A stretch of DNA of 64,000 nt from Alicyclobacillus shizuokensis NBRC 103103 (lineage in GTDB: Bacteria > Bacillota > Bacilli > Alicyclobacillales > Alicyclobacillaceae). Below are positions 1-6,926 of this stretch, piece by piece. The stretch covers positions 1 through 64,000 of the forward strand of contig NZ_BCQV01000001.1 of the NCBI RefSeq assembly GCF_001552255.1. The letters run 5' to 3'. The notes under the pieces are model-generated. The model searched no databases, was not told where the DNA came from, and saw nothing but the letters and a program-made list of their open reading frames with translations. Positions within the stretch are counted from its first letter, which is position 1. Each line of letters begins with the position of its first letter. Made by a program: the position numbers and the translations under genes.

Positions 1-301
1 GAAGACACCCGCCACGTGGGACGGGTGTAAACTGGATTGGACTCTCACCTGTGCAACTGTCTAACCTTATTATCTGTCAAATTACAAACCGCAGCTGTAG
101 GAGAACGGAGAAAAGAACAGGATGACTGACCAACGGATGAAGAAGCAGTCAGAAGAATTCCCCTTGCTGACATCGATACTCGTTCCACCGGCCGCATGTT
201 CTCCCCTCAGTTCTTCCCCGGGTGCCGCTGCAATGCTTGCTGCCCCATCACGGAGCACGGCAAGGCCGATTCCGTCTGGACGTGACCTCACTCTGAGCGG
301 A
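1..301. other. Left edge, no gene recognised
   Basis: No reading frame here has a believable start, ribosome binding site or family resemblance. A short inverted repeat at about 7-29 (ACACCCG and CGGGTGT) could be a hairpin at the end of the minus-strand transcript from 406, but no clear T-run follows it. Confidence 0.35.
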
Positions 302-406
302 TCAGTACCCGCCGCCAAACGGAACAAGCAGAATGAACAGCACAAAGATGATCAAGAACACGACTGCCCACCGCGTGAAAGGTCCGAAGCATCCACCATC
401 GTACAT
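302..406 (-). CDS. Tiny YjcZ-like sporulation membrane protein (34 aa)
   Basis: A 34-residue protein beginning MYDGGCFGPFTRWAVV, then one hydrophobic helix (FLIIFVLFILLVP, about residues 17-29) and a glycine-rich end (FGGGY). This is the architecture of the tiny one-helix YjcZ/TIGR01732 proteins of endospore formers, usually expressed during sporulation; their molecular role is not established. A strong Shine-Dalgarno (GGGGGGAGGTGA) precedes the ATG. About 30 bases upstream, at 432-440, CATACGCTG differs from the sigma-K -10 consensus CATANNNTA by one base. It is the first of four close paralogues in the first 6.5 kb. The call rests on the helix and the shared FTRWA motif. Confidence 0.8.
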   Translation of the reverse strand: MYDGGCFGPFTRWAVVFLIIFVLFILLVPFGGGY

Positions 407-582
407 CCTGACTCACCTCCCCCCTGCGATGCAGCGTATGGAACAACGTGCTGTCGTGAGACGGCTTGTATCTCGTGATGAAAGACGCGCACCCTCATGA
501 AAAGCATTTGGAGGCACTGTTCCGTTTCGACCTGAAGTGTTAGGTCAACCGGCACAACTTTGCGGTGCCGATAGGTGGCGAT

Positions 583-612
583 ATATGAAAAGCACTGGTC
601 GAAACCAGTGCT
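583..612 (-). terminator. Intrinsic terminator of the tiny sporulation gene at 679-801
   Basis: On the minus strand AGCACTGGT pairs perfectly with ACCAGTGCT around a TTCG loop and is followed by TTTTCATAT. The stem occupies 591-612. The paralogous gene at 4749 has a similar hairpin at the equivalent place. Confidence 0.85.
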
Positions 613-678
613 CTTACAAGATACAGGAATGACCAAACGATTCAAGGAGAGATGTCGTGATCCTGGTTACTTTACCTA

Positions 679-801
679 CTAGTAGACAGGAGTTGTTGTG
701 CAGGTCGTCGTATAGCCGACGGGAATCAAAAGGATGAACAGCACAAAGATGATCAAAAACACCACGGCCCAACGTGTGAAGCCGCCAAATACGCCATCCA
801 C
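679..801 (-). CDS. Tiny YjcZ-like sporulation membrane protein (40 aa)
   Basis: The protein starts at a GTG and reads (M)DGVFGGFTRWAVVFL, continues through one membrane helix to LLIP, and ends in a Thr/Cys tail (TTTCTTTPVY). The GTG is chosen because an AAAGGGGGG Shine-Dalgarno sits five bases upstream; a longer in-frame extension upstream has no ribosome site. An ATG two bases further upstream lies in another frame. A sigma-K-like -10 sits at 825-833, giving a leader of about 20 bases, and a stem-loop terminator lies at 583-612. It is nearly identical to the gene at 4749-4877, including flanks. Function is unknown; late mother-cell expression is inferred from the promoter. Confidence 0.78.
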   Translation of the reverse strand: MDGVFGGFTRWAVVFLIIFVLFILLIPVGYTTTCTTTPVY

Positions 802-824
802 ATGAATCCCCCCCTTTCCAGGGA

Positions 825-833
825 TAGAATATG
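825..833 (-). promoter_or_regulatory. Candidate sigma-K-type -10 (CATATTCTA)
   Basis: CATATTCTA matches the sigma-K -10 pattern CATANNNTA and lies just upstream of the Shine-Dalgarno of the gene ending at 679. The corresponding site at 4900-4908 (CATACTCTA) is conserved in the duplicate. A short CCAC element occurs at the same distance upstream of both, but its spacing to the -10 is slightly longer than the usual sigma-K -35 spacing. Confidence 0.45.
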
Positions 834-949
834 ACGTCGCTGCACAACCCGAGTGGACAAATAGACTGCACATTCGTCGAACTTCTGTCCAACATGGGCT
901 GGAAATTCGTTCATTTTCTCGAGGTTCGTTCACCGTCCCTCCACCGACA

Positions 950-1785
950 CTCGGCCTGCTCCATCAGCTGCACGACTGGCTGCGAGATGGTCACGCGGTC
1001 GCGGACGTCTTCCAGCCACCGCTCGACGTCGGTCGCGTACTCTGCATCCGTCTTTTGCCGGCCGGCTTCCCGGCTGTCGAAGTCATCCTCCCGCAGGACG
1101 TACCACCGTCCTCCATGCCCACCGATGAGCTGAAGCGTCGCCAGGTTCGCGGTCGCGCAGCCCCCACCGACAATCAGTCAATCGGATTCGTGTGGGTTCG
1201 GAACTTCACTGACCACGTGCCGACCCCTCGTCCCACATGTCGTAGACCGCGCCATCGGCTTGCACCCATAGGCCCTGGATAAATCGCTTATACCATCGGC
1301 CTGTATACTCGCGCTTGAGGTTCTCGACGTACTGCTCGAGGTTCAGATTATCCTCCAGCTCAAAGTGCCAGACTTTTAGATCCATCCCCGAGCGCTCGAG
1401 GTAGCCAACTTTGAGCCAATGGAACGGGTTGTCCGGGTTCGTCGTCCCGAAAAACTTGGCGCCTGGCACCGACAGACGGGACGTCAGCATGCGGAAGAAG
1501 CTCTCCGGCCACAGCGTGATCTCGTCGCCCTAGGCCCCAGCCAAGGCAAGCCACGGATTTTGTTCTCCGCCCGCTCGTCGGTGGCCCCGCCACAGACTCC
1601 CGCCGGCCACAGACGTACACCTCACCCTTACCGTGGTTGTAGCGATATAGGCGCGGCCCCAGGCCCTGCTCCATGACGTCCAGGGTGTTGCGCTTGAGCG
1701 TACGCTCGGTCTTGCCGACCATGAGCAGGTCGCCAGGCGACCCCGTTGCCGAAGCGGGTTCATAAATGTACTGCTGACGGCGCGA
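950..1785 (-). pseudogene. Phage terminase large subunit, decayed
   Basis: Reading right to left, several frames must be joined to recover one protein: QQYIYEPASA, then MVGKTERTLKRNTLDVMEQG and YRYNHGKGEVYVCGR in one frame, then RMLTSRLSVPGAKFFGTTNP, NPFHWLKVGYLER and EYTGRWYKRFIQGLWVQADG in another, then an RNase H-like nuclease segment (LATLQLIGGHGGRWYVLRE, GRQKTDAEYATDVERWLEDV). The junctions show frameshifts and an in-frame TGA near 1172. The ATPase Walker A region is missing and the nuclease C-terminus is cut near 950. The order ATPase, linker, nuclease and the motif set are those of phage TerL packaging motors. It is clearly non-functional and marks a former prophage. Confidence 0.85.
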
Positions 1786-1806
1786 ATCCACGATTAACAC
1801 CCAACA

Positions 1807-1835
1807 TCGACACATGTCAATAACACGTGTATAAT
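1807..1835 (+). promoter_or_regulatory. Sigma-A promoter of the hicA/hicB locus
   Basis: TCGACA (1807-1812), a 17-base spacer and a perfect TATAAT (1830-1835). It lies about 30 bases before the hicA remnant and is the obvious promoter for the remnant and the intact hicB downstream. Confidence 0.7.
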
Positions 1836-1865
1836 GAAAACTGTAGGGAGGCACGGGAAGAAGAG

Positions 1866-2071
1866 TATTCGTTACGAGAGCTTATCAAGTGAATCGAAAC
1901 TGATGGATGGTACCTGGTCCGAATGACCGGAGAGCATCATCAGTTTCGCCACCCAGAAAAGATCGGACTCGTGACCATACCGCGCCCTAAAAAAACCGCC
2001 CGATACGCAAGCAAAAGAGCATCCTAAAACAGGCTGGTCTCAATCCAGCTTGGGAGGATGATGAATCATGA
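1866..2071 (+). pseudogene. hicA: HicA-type mRNA interferase toxin, inactivated
   Basis: The reading frame gives LRELIK, a stop codon (TGA), then IETDGWYLVRMTGEHHQFRH and PEKIGLVTIPRPKKTARYA. A one-base shift leads into ILKQAGLNPAWEDDES and a stop that overlaps the start of hicB. GWYLVR, GEHHQFRHP, VTIP and ILKQAGL are the HicA hallmarks, including the catalytic His of the GxHH(Q/I) loop. No start codon is found in frame near the expected N-terminus, so at least three lesions are present: lost start, nonsense and frameshift. HicA toxins are small double-stranded-RNA-binding-fold RNases; this one cannot be made. Confidence 0.88.
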
Positions 2072-2496
2072 AAGACCGTTATATCTATCCAGCCATCTTC
2101 TCGTTCGATGGAGGCGGCATTTCTGTTGAATTTCCCGACCTCCCAGGATGTTTGACATGCGGAGACACTCAGGAAGAAGCATTGCGAATGGCTAAAGACG
2201 CCCTAGCTTTACACCTATTCGGCATGGAAGAAGACGGCGATAGCATTCCAGAACCGTCCTCGATCTTCGAGCTACGTCCACAAGGTAACCAGGTTGTCGC
2301 CCTCATTGAGGTTTGGATGTCTCCGGTACGAGAAGAAATGGCTCATAAAGCGGTGAACACTACAGTGACGCTGCCTAGGTGGCTCAAGAACGCAGCCAAA
2401 GAAAGCGGCCTTAACTTGTTGGAGGTCTTGCAATACGCCGTGAAAGAACGTCTCGGCATCCACGAACGGCACGAAACCACTCGAAGGGAGATCTGA
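2068..2496 (+). CDS. hicB: HicB-family antitoxin, intact
   Basis: A 142-residue protein. The N-terminal half is the partially degraded RNase H-like HicB fold (YPAIFSFDGGGISVEFPDLP, GCLTCGDTQEEALRMAKDAL). The C-terminal half carries VTLPRWLKNAAKESGLNLLE, a ribbon-helix-helix or MetJ/Arc-like DNA-binding segment, so the protein is likely an autorepressor as well as a toxin-neutraliser. The ATG overlaps the stop of the dead hicA, and GGGAGG lies ten bases upstream. Its toxin partner is destroyed, so the antitoxin is either a relic still under selection as a regulator or a neutraliser of a related toxin elsewhere. The downstream membrane protein gene follows after three bases. Confidence 0.9.
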   Translation: MKDRYIYPAIFSFDGGGISVEFPDLPGCLTCGDTQEEALRMAKDALALHLFGMEEDGDSIPEPSSIFELRPQGNQVVALIEVWMSPVREEMAHKAVNTTVTLPRWLKNAAKESGLNLLEVLQYAVKERLGIHERHETTRREI

Positions 2497-2499
2497 TAC

Positions 2500-2910
2500 A
2501 TGCGCTCCATCATCGCCTTCGTCATGGTTATTCTTTTGATTGCAGGTGCGGGTGGATGGTACGCCAAAAGAGAAGTCGCCCAACAGGCAAGCAACAAGGT
2601 CGTCGCAGAATTGAATACCCCGAGTGGTCAAGCCCAGTTACGCAAGCTCCTGCAGAACCCGCAAGTCCAAGCCGAACTCTCCAAGCTGCGCCAGTCCAAT
2701 TCCGGCGACCTTCACTTTGACAGCGAACAGCAGGCTGTCCAGTACGCCATAAACAAGCTGTCTCTCAAGGAAACCCTGCAACTGGCGCAGGATTACCTCC
2801 ACCGCAACAGCCTGACCGAACAGCAGAAGATCCAGATTGAGGACCAAGTGCTTTCGAAGTTCACGCCTCAAGAACTGGCCGCGATTGCGAAAGCGATGCC
2901 TAGCAATTAA
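2500..2910 (+). CDS. Unrecognised single-pass membrane protein (136 aa)
   Basis: I do not recognise the family. The first 20 residues form one N-terminal membrane segment (IIAFVMVILLIAGAGGWY). The rest is soluble, charged and helical, rich in Gln and Lys, with an apparent helical repeat (QAQLRKLLQNPQVQAELSKL, then ETLQLAQDYLH and EQQKIQIEDQVLSKFTPQEL). The topology suggests a membrane-anchored extracytoplasmic or cytoplasmic helical domain; orientation is unclear. It starts three bases after the hicB stop with an AAGGGAG site, so it is probably co-transcribed from the promoter at 1807. No lesion is visible. A plus-strand terminator candidate lies at 3092-3117. Confidence 0.75.
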   Translation: MRSIIAFVMVILLIAGAGGWYAKREVAQQASNKVVAELNTPSGQAQLRKLLQNPQVQAELSKLRQSNSGDLHFDSEQQAVQYAINKLSLKETLQLAQDYLHRNSLTEQQKIQIEDQVLSKFTPQELAAIAKAMPSN

Positions 2911-2914
2911 GGCG

Positions 2915-3043
2915 TTAAGGCAGCAGTAAAAACCCCGTGCATGTGAGCGGGGATATTTTCTTGCAAACCAAAAACCCGCCGAAGGGGCTCTCCATGATCT
3001 TCTTTGCGAACGTAAACAAGGTGCCATACCCAAATGGCTTCAT
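2915..3043 (-). CDS. Candidate small protein (42 aa), convergent with 2500-2910
   Basis: An ATG preceded by AAGGAGAG eight bases away opens a 42-codon frame: MKPFGYGTLFTFAKKI, then ESPFGGFLVCKKISPLTCTG. The stop lies four bases from the stop of the convergent gene at 2910, a tight arrangement seldom seen by chance. The composition (Phe, Gly, Lys, two Cys) resembles small secreted or sporulation peptides but matches nothing I can name. A weak hairpin (CCCCG and CGGGG, 2933-2952) sits inside its 3' end. Coding status rests on the ribosome site and packing only. Confidence 0.4.
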   Translation of the reverse strand: MKPFGYGTLFTFAKKIMESPFGGFLVCKKISPLTCTGFLLLP

Positions 3044-3538
3044 CGCTGTCTCTCCTTGTATATTAAGAGCAGCGACCAATTTGGTTTACATAAAAGCAAG
3101 TTGTGTGTTGCTTTTTTGAATTTCTGTTCCTTGAAAATGAATGGTTTGAGTAGGTGAGGATGTAGCCCAAGTGAGGGCGCGTGCTCCATAGGGAATCATC
3201 CATCCACCAAAACCAGTAACTCAGATACAGTGTGTTTACGGCCTTGGGCTGTCTTTGAGAAAATAGCCGCAGGTGTCTACCAAGGGAATGTTCCGTTCTC
3301 TCCCGTTGCTCGTCGTCATGAGGGTGTCCTCCGAACTTGAGAGTGTATCCCTGGCCCCGTGGAATAGACCTACACGTTGACTGTATCCCGGTTGGTCATC
3401 CCTCCTGCAAGCAGAGGGAGGCACGTGCACCGATGGCCCCCGGTGTATTCCAATAGCTCGCAAGGCTGTCGTTCACGGGTTTCCCAGGGACATCCCAGGG
3501 CCGTAGGCATCTTCATTCCAATCGAAGGAGGTGATTTC
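3044..3538. other. Intergenic stretch ahead of the IS110 remnant
   Basis: No gene is recognised. It contains the terminator candidate at 3092-3117 and, from roughly 3380, the left non-coding part expected of an IS110-type element. No terminal inverted repeats are visible, as is usual in IS110. Confidence 0.4.
3092..3117 (+). terminator. Candidate intrinsic terminator after the hicB operon
   Basis: AAAAGCAA (3092-3099) pairs with TTGCTTTT (3108-3115) around an eight-base loop, and the T-run continues to 3117. The stem is AT-rich and therefore weak. It is about 180 bases past the stop of the plus-strand gene at 2910. Confidence 0.4.
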
Positions 3539-4396
3539 ATGCCATCTCCCCTGTTTGTCGGAATTGATGTAAGCAGCGAAGCCAATACGGTTTGCTGTTT
3601 GACTCGGGACGATGAGAAGCCGGGAGAGCAACTTTCTCATGACCAACTTGTTTCTCAAGTTCAGTGATTACACCATCACTGGACCGTTTCGTAGAAACAA
3701 GTTATCCGCCACCTCGCTGGCGGTCATGGAAGAGTTCGAATCCACCGAAGAACTTGCCGAGATGTCCGTTGAACGTCTTATCGACTTCCTCGTGCAGCAC
3801 GGCAAGAACCGATTCGACGATCCTGAGGCGGTCGCCCGCGCCTTACAAAAAGCTGCTCGGTCCTCGTACCGATTGCCGCAAGCCATGGCGGACTCCGTCA
3901 ATCTCGCGATGGCTTCAAGCATCCGCGTGATTCGCACGGTACAGAGCAGTTAAAGACGCTTCGCAAAGGCATTGAAGACCATCTGGCGACTGTCCCGCAA
4001 ACGCTGGATTCCATTCCCGGTATCGGTCCCATCTTTGCTTCCGGAATACTGGCCGAACTGGATGTTCGCCAGTTCAAAAGCCACAAGGAAGCGGCGAAAT
4101 ACGCAGGGCTGGCTTGGACCGTTCACCAGTCCGGGAAGTTTACAGCAAATCGAACCCGGCTGATTCATTCTGGCAACCGCTATCTCAAGTACTACATGAT
4201 TGAGGCGGCGAACAGCGTCCGGGTGCACGACCCTGTTTTTGCCGAGTACTACGCCAAGAAGAAAGCGGAGCCGAAAGAATTTGCCGAGGGACGAGCCCTT
4301 GCGCTTACAGCCCGTAAACTGATGCGAGTGGTCTTTTATCTGCTGAAGACCAATCGACTTTACGTCCCCGAAGGAGGGAGCCGACAAACCGTCTAA
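3539..4396 (+). pseudogene. IS110-family transposase, frameshifted and internally deleted
   Basis: An ATG after AAGGAGGTG starts MPSPLFVGIDVSSEANTV, the N-terminal DEDD-type motif of IS110 transposases, but the frame ends at 3667. The middle part then continues in another frame (LSATSLAVMEEFESTEELAE, RSSYRLPQAMADSVNLAMAS) to 3953, and the C-terminal transposase-20 domain in a third frame (LDSIPGIGPIFASGILAELD, AAKYAGLAWTVHQSGKFTA, GNRYLKYYMIEAANSVRVHD) to 4396. The joined pieces total about 285 residues against roughly 400 in the family. Most of the catalytic N-terminal domain after residue 35 is missing. It cannot transpose by itself. Confidence 0.9.
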
Positions 4397-4654
4397 CCGA
4401 ACCGGACCGACTCCATCCCACCGATTCATGGATTTACAGGGAATATTTTAAATCCCGATATGGTGGGCTTAGTTTGGTATTGCCTTCTATTCGATCCACC
4501 TCCCAAAAGGCATGAGCACGATGCACGTTATGTTGACTTAGCTGCTTGACATCGTACCGCTGCTCTCATAGCCAGGGAAGGCGCTGCAAAATCGCCAGGC
4601 GCGCCAGGAGATGTTCGGTCTACACAAACCGCCTTGCAGGATAAATGTAATATG
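4397..4654. other. Spacer between the IS110 remnant and the tiny-gene cassette
   Basis: No gene or strong structure is recognised. It is presumably the right non-coding end of the IS110 element plus ancestral flank. Confidence 0.3.
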
Positions 4655-4685
4655 TAATAACAAAAGCACCAGCTGTAGCCGGTGC
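4655..4685 (-). terminator. Intrinsic terminator of the tiny sporulation gene at 4749-4877
   Basis: On the minus strand GCACCGGC pairs with GCTGGTGC (one G-T pair) around TACA, followed by TTTTGTTATT. The stem occupies 4666-4685. Confidence 0.85.
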
Positions 4686-4748
4686 CCTCACAAGACGCAA
4701 AAGATACCTGCCATTGAATGAGAGATTTCTTAGTGATCCCGTTTTCGT

Positions 4749-4877
4749 TTAGTACACAGGAGTTGTTGTACAGGTCGTCTGATATCCGACGTGATGCGGA
4801 ATAAGCAGGATGAACAGTACAAAGATAATCAAAAACACTACCGCCCAACGTGTGAAACCACCGAATACGCCATCCAC
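4749..4877 (-). CDS. Tiny YjcZ-like sporulation membrane protein (42 aa), duplicate copy
   Basis: From a GTG start the protein reads (M)DGVFGGFTRWAVVFL, one membrane helix ending LLIP, then HHVGY and a Thr/Cys tail (TTCTTTPVY). It matches the protein of 679-801 almost residue for residue, differing by the HH insertion and one substitution. The flanks match too: Shine-Dalgarno, sigma-K-like -10 at 4900-4908 and a terminator at 4655-4685. The start is the GTG five bases after AAAGGGGGG. It is a recent whole-cassette duplicate, now separated from its twin by the hic locus and the IS110 remnant. Confidence 0.78.
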   Translation of the reverse strand: MDGVFGGFTRWAVVFLIIFVLFILLIPHHVGYQTTCTTTPVY

Positions 4878-4899
4878 ATGAATCCCCCCTTTCCAGGGG

Positions 4900-4908
4900 T
4901 AGAGTATG
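4900..4908 (-). promoter_or_regulatory. Candidate sigma-K-type -10 (CATACTCTA)
   Basis: CATACTCTA fits CATANNNTA and is conserved in position with 825-833. The region between it and the start codon is nearly identical in both copies, while sequence further upstream diverges beyond about 4980. Confidence 0.45.
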
Positions 4909-6145
4909 ACATCACTGAAGAATTCGAGTGGACAGTCGACTAGACATTCATCAAACTTATGCCCAACATGGGTTGGAATTTTTATACCCTGCTCGGACTC
5001 AGCAGACATACCATCGACGCGCTTGATCTCCTCCACGACAACGTCCCGCGCTCGGTCGACCTGGCTCTCCTGCAGTCGAACAAAGTCCCCCAGCACTGAT
5101 TAGGGTGGGTGTATCTTTAGGGCCAGATACTAACGACCAGGTGAAGTCTGATACGCTGTTGTTCCCAAATTCGCGAAGGTCGTGGCGGGATTCAGGTGCA
5201 GGACCAATGCGTTCGGATGTACATGTTCTGACGCAGTGGTGGCGGCCACTGCTCCTCCACTGGCTCGTCACCAGCGTCCGTTCCTCACTGATACACTTCG
5301 GCGTCCCGGCCGCAGAGGCCCGGAGTTAAAGCATCTCGAGACACTGACACCAACAACGAAAAACCGATGAATAGGGCGACACATAGTCACCTATCCGCAG
5401 GTAAACAAGAAACCTGCTGGAGCGGGTGTCGTATGTAATTGCGCCGCGCGGCCCACCAGCTCCAGCCTTATCGCCAGGTGGCGCTCGACGGCACGAAAGG
5501 AGGGCGCAGCTGCGTACCGGTTTGCCCGCCGGTACGTCGTACACAGTGCTGCTGCTTCCGGGAGGCTGAAGATTTTTCGCGCGATCTGTCATGAGGTCTA
5601 TGGACAGCGCACTAGCCGCAAGTCCGCGAAAGAGAGTCGATGGCCAATCAGCCACCCCAATGTGTCTAATCCACCCTCTACGAAGGAGAAGGGTACGAAG
5701 GAGAAGGGTGCCAAGTCGGCACGTAGACGCGGTTTCCCGCAGCCATCCACCGCCATGTAAGAAATTTGGGTGCCCACCGTCAGAGGGGTGAGGAGTACGA
5801 TTCTCGCGGGCATAGTCCCTCTGACGCTGCCTGGGCCTCTTCTCGCGTCGCCTAGCACGTTCCGCAATCGCCTCAGGTCTCTGACTAGTCTCCGCGAGTA
5901 TCCGAACGCGCTGACTGTGTGGGGCGGCGCTCGCTTGGTCACTTGGCTTCCTCATCCTAAACGAAAAGACCCCGCCATATCGGCAGGGCCTGATGGACAT
6001 AGCTTCGCCTGGCCCCAGTATAGCACCGCTCCCCACGGCATTTTCGCCAGGAAAACGCGCGAAAAGTGCACCAAAAACGCACGAAATTTTGCTCACCAGT
6101 AAACGGATACCGTGGTACAAATAGCTTTCTCTCCACCATCCCTTT
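4909..6145. other. Long stretch without a recognisable gene
   Basis: About 1.2 kb with no convincing gene. A 290-codon open frame (5326-6198, minus) overlaps the CotD-like gene and has no family resemblance or ribosome site. Two minus-strand segments look like decayed coding DNA of possible phage origin: LGDFVRLQESQVDRARDVVV with a following EEIKRVDG (about 5000-5100), and ILAETSQRPEAIAERARRRE (about 5850-5920), charged and helical as in small terminase subunits. A 15-base direct repeat (tacgaaggagaaggg twice) lies at about 5687-5716. The terminator at 5961-5988 belongs to the CotD-like transcript. Confidence 0.35.
5961..5988 (-). terminator. Intrinsic terminator of the CotD-like transcript
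   Basis: On the minus strand CCCTGCC pairs with GGCGGGG (one T-G pair) around GATAT, followed by TCTTTTCGTTT. It is about 160 bases past the CotD-like stop. Confidence 0.7.
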
Positions 6146-6355
6146 TCAATAATATCCAGGTCGGTGACAACGTGCTCCTGGACATCCGGGATCAACAACT
6201 ACATTCCTCGTGACAGGTTGATAAAAGTGCTGCGGCACGTTCACAATGACATGTCTGTTGATGTTTACAATCGGATGGACATAAGGAACCATCCGGGGAA
6301 TGTAGCAATCTCGAACGCAGTAACGAGGCGGACATATGATTGGTGGGCAATTCAC
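6146..6355 (-). CDS. CotD-like spore coat protein (69 aa)
   Basis: A 69-residue protein rich in Cys, Pro, His, Tyr and Val: CPPIICPPRYCVRD-like start, a central VPYVHPIVNINRHVIVNVPQ, then HFYQPVTRNVVVDPG and a Cys/Pro end. The middle (VPYVHP, Asn/His-rich, HFY) is the pattern of CotD-family inner coat proteins. The start is GTG, with GGGGGTGA eight bases upstream. It lies 39 bases after the tiny gene at 6395-6499 with no terminator between them, so the two are likely co-transcribed in the mother cell. A role in the coat is inferred from family resemblance. Confidence 0.7.
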   Translation of the reverse strand: MNCPPIICPPRYCVRDCYIPRMVPYVHPIVNINRHVIVNVPQHFYQPVTRNVVVDPGCPGARCHRPGYY

Positions 6356-6394
6356 TCCACAGTCACCCCCAATAAACAGATGCAGGATGTCTGA

Positions 6395-6499
6395 TCAATA
6401 TCCTGCTCCCCCAGTTATTGGAATGATCAAGACGAATAGCACAAAGATGATGAGAAATACAATTGCCCAGCGCGTAAAGCCACCAAAACATCCGTCCAT
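6395..6499 (-). CDS. Tiny YjcZ-like sporulation membrane protein (34 aa)
   Basis: MDGCFGGFTRWAIVFLIIF, one membrane helix to VLIIP, then ITGGAGY. It has an AAAGGGGG Shine-Dalgarno and an ATG start. The FGGFTRWA motif and helix are those of the other tiny proteins in this region, but its upstream sequence is not a copy of the duplicated promoter at 825 and 4900. It probably heads a two-gene transcript with the CotD-like gene. Confidence 0.78.
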   Translation of the reverse strand: MDGCFGGFTRWAIVFLIIFVLFVLIIPITGGAGY

Positions 6500-6587
6500 G
6501 CGTCAATCCCCCTTTCGAACTGACGACTGACTTATATTACAATCCATGTCCCCACCCGAAGCGGCCATTGTCCTACAAGTAATTCGA

Positions 6588-6607
6588 GCACCGGCCGTAG
6601 CCGATGC
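6588..6607 (-). terminator. Hairpin after the Gly/Tyr-tailed tiny gene
   Basis: On the minus strand GCATCGGC pairs with GCCGGTGC around TACG. The sequence after it (TCGAATTACTTG) is a poor T-run, so termination is probable but weak. The stem is clearly related to the terminator at 4655-4685, as expected for paralogous cassettes. Confidence 0.5.
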
Positions 6608-6669
6608 CCTGACAGACACACAAGGTACCCACCGCACCAAGTGCGGTGTTTCTACCCTTGTTGCCTTAC

Positions 6670-6852
6670 TCAGTATGCTCCAACTCCAACACCACCTGGC
6701 CCGTAAGCACCAGCACCCGGTCCATAAGCACCAGCACCTGGGCCGTAAGCGCCGCCCCCTGCGTAACCTCCGTAACCTGGAACTAGAAGGAAGAACAACA
6801 CGAAGATAATCAGGAATACAATGGCCCAACGTGTAAACAAGCTGCCGTCCAC
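6670..6852 (-). CDS. YjcZ-like protein with a Gly/Tyr repeat tail (60 aa)
   Basis: From a GTG start the protein reads (M)DGSLFTRWAIVFLIIF, a membrane helix ending LLVP, then GYGGYAGGGAYGPGA with three successive GAYGPG units and a closing GGVGVGAY. AAGGAGGTG lies seven bases before the GTG; longer in-frame starts lack this. The N-terminal 25 residues are the same as in the neighbouring tiny proteins, while the 35-residue repeat tail is unlike them. CGTACACT about 50 bases upstream is one mismatch from the sigma-E -10 CATACANT. The Gly/Tyr tail may mediate cross-linking or self-association on the spore surface (inference). Confidence 0.75.
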   Translation of the reverse strand: MDGSLFTRWAIVFLIIFVLFFLLVPGYGGYAGGGAYGPGAGAYGPGAGAYGPGGVGVGAY

Positions 6853-6926
6853 TGTTTCACACCTCCTTGGACTGACATGGCTCAGTGTACGGAGACAGAC
6901 ATGAGATTGACGCGGCATTTTTCCCA

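Noticed and set aside
5326-6198. A 290-codon open frame on the minus strand
   Set aside because: It overlaps the CotD-like gene and its terminator, has no ribosome site, shows shadow-like composition (Arg/Ser/Pro/Cys-rich) and no family motif.
6690-6775. Short tandem repeats resembling a repeat array
   Set aside because: They encode the GAYGPG protein repeats of the gene at 6670-6852; there are no CRISPR-like spacers or cas genes.
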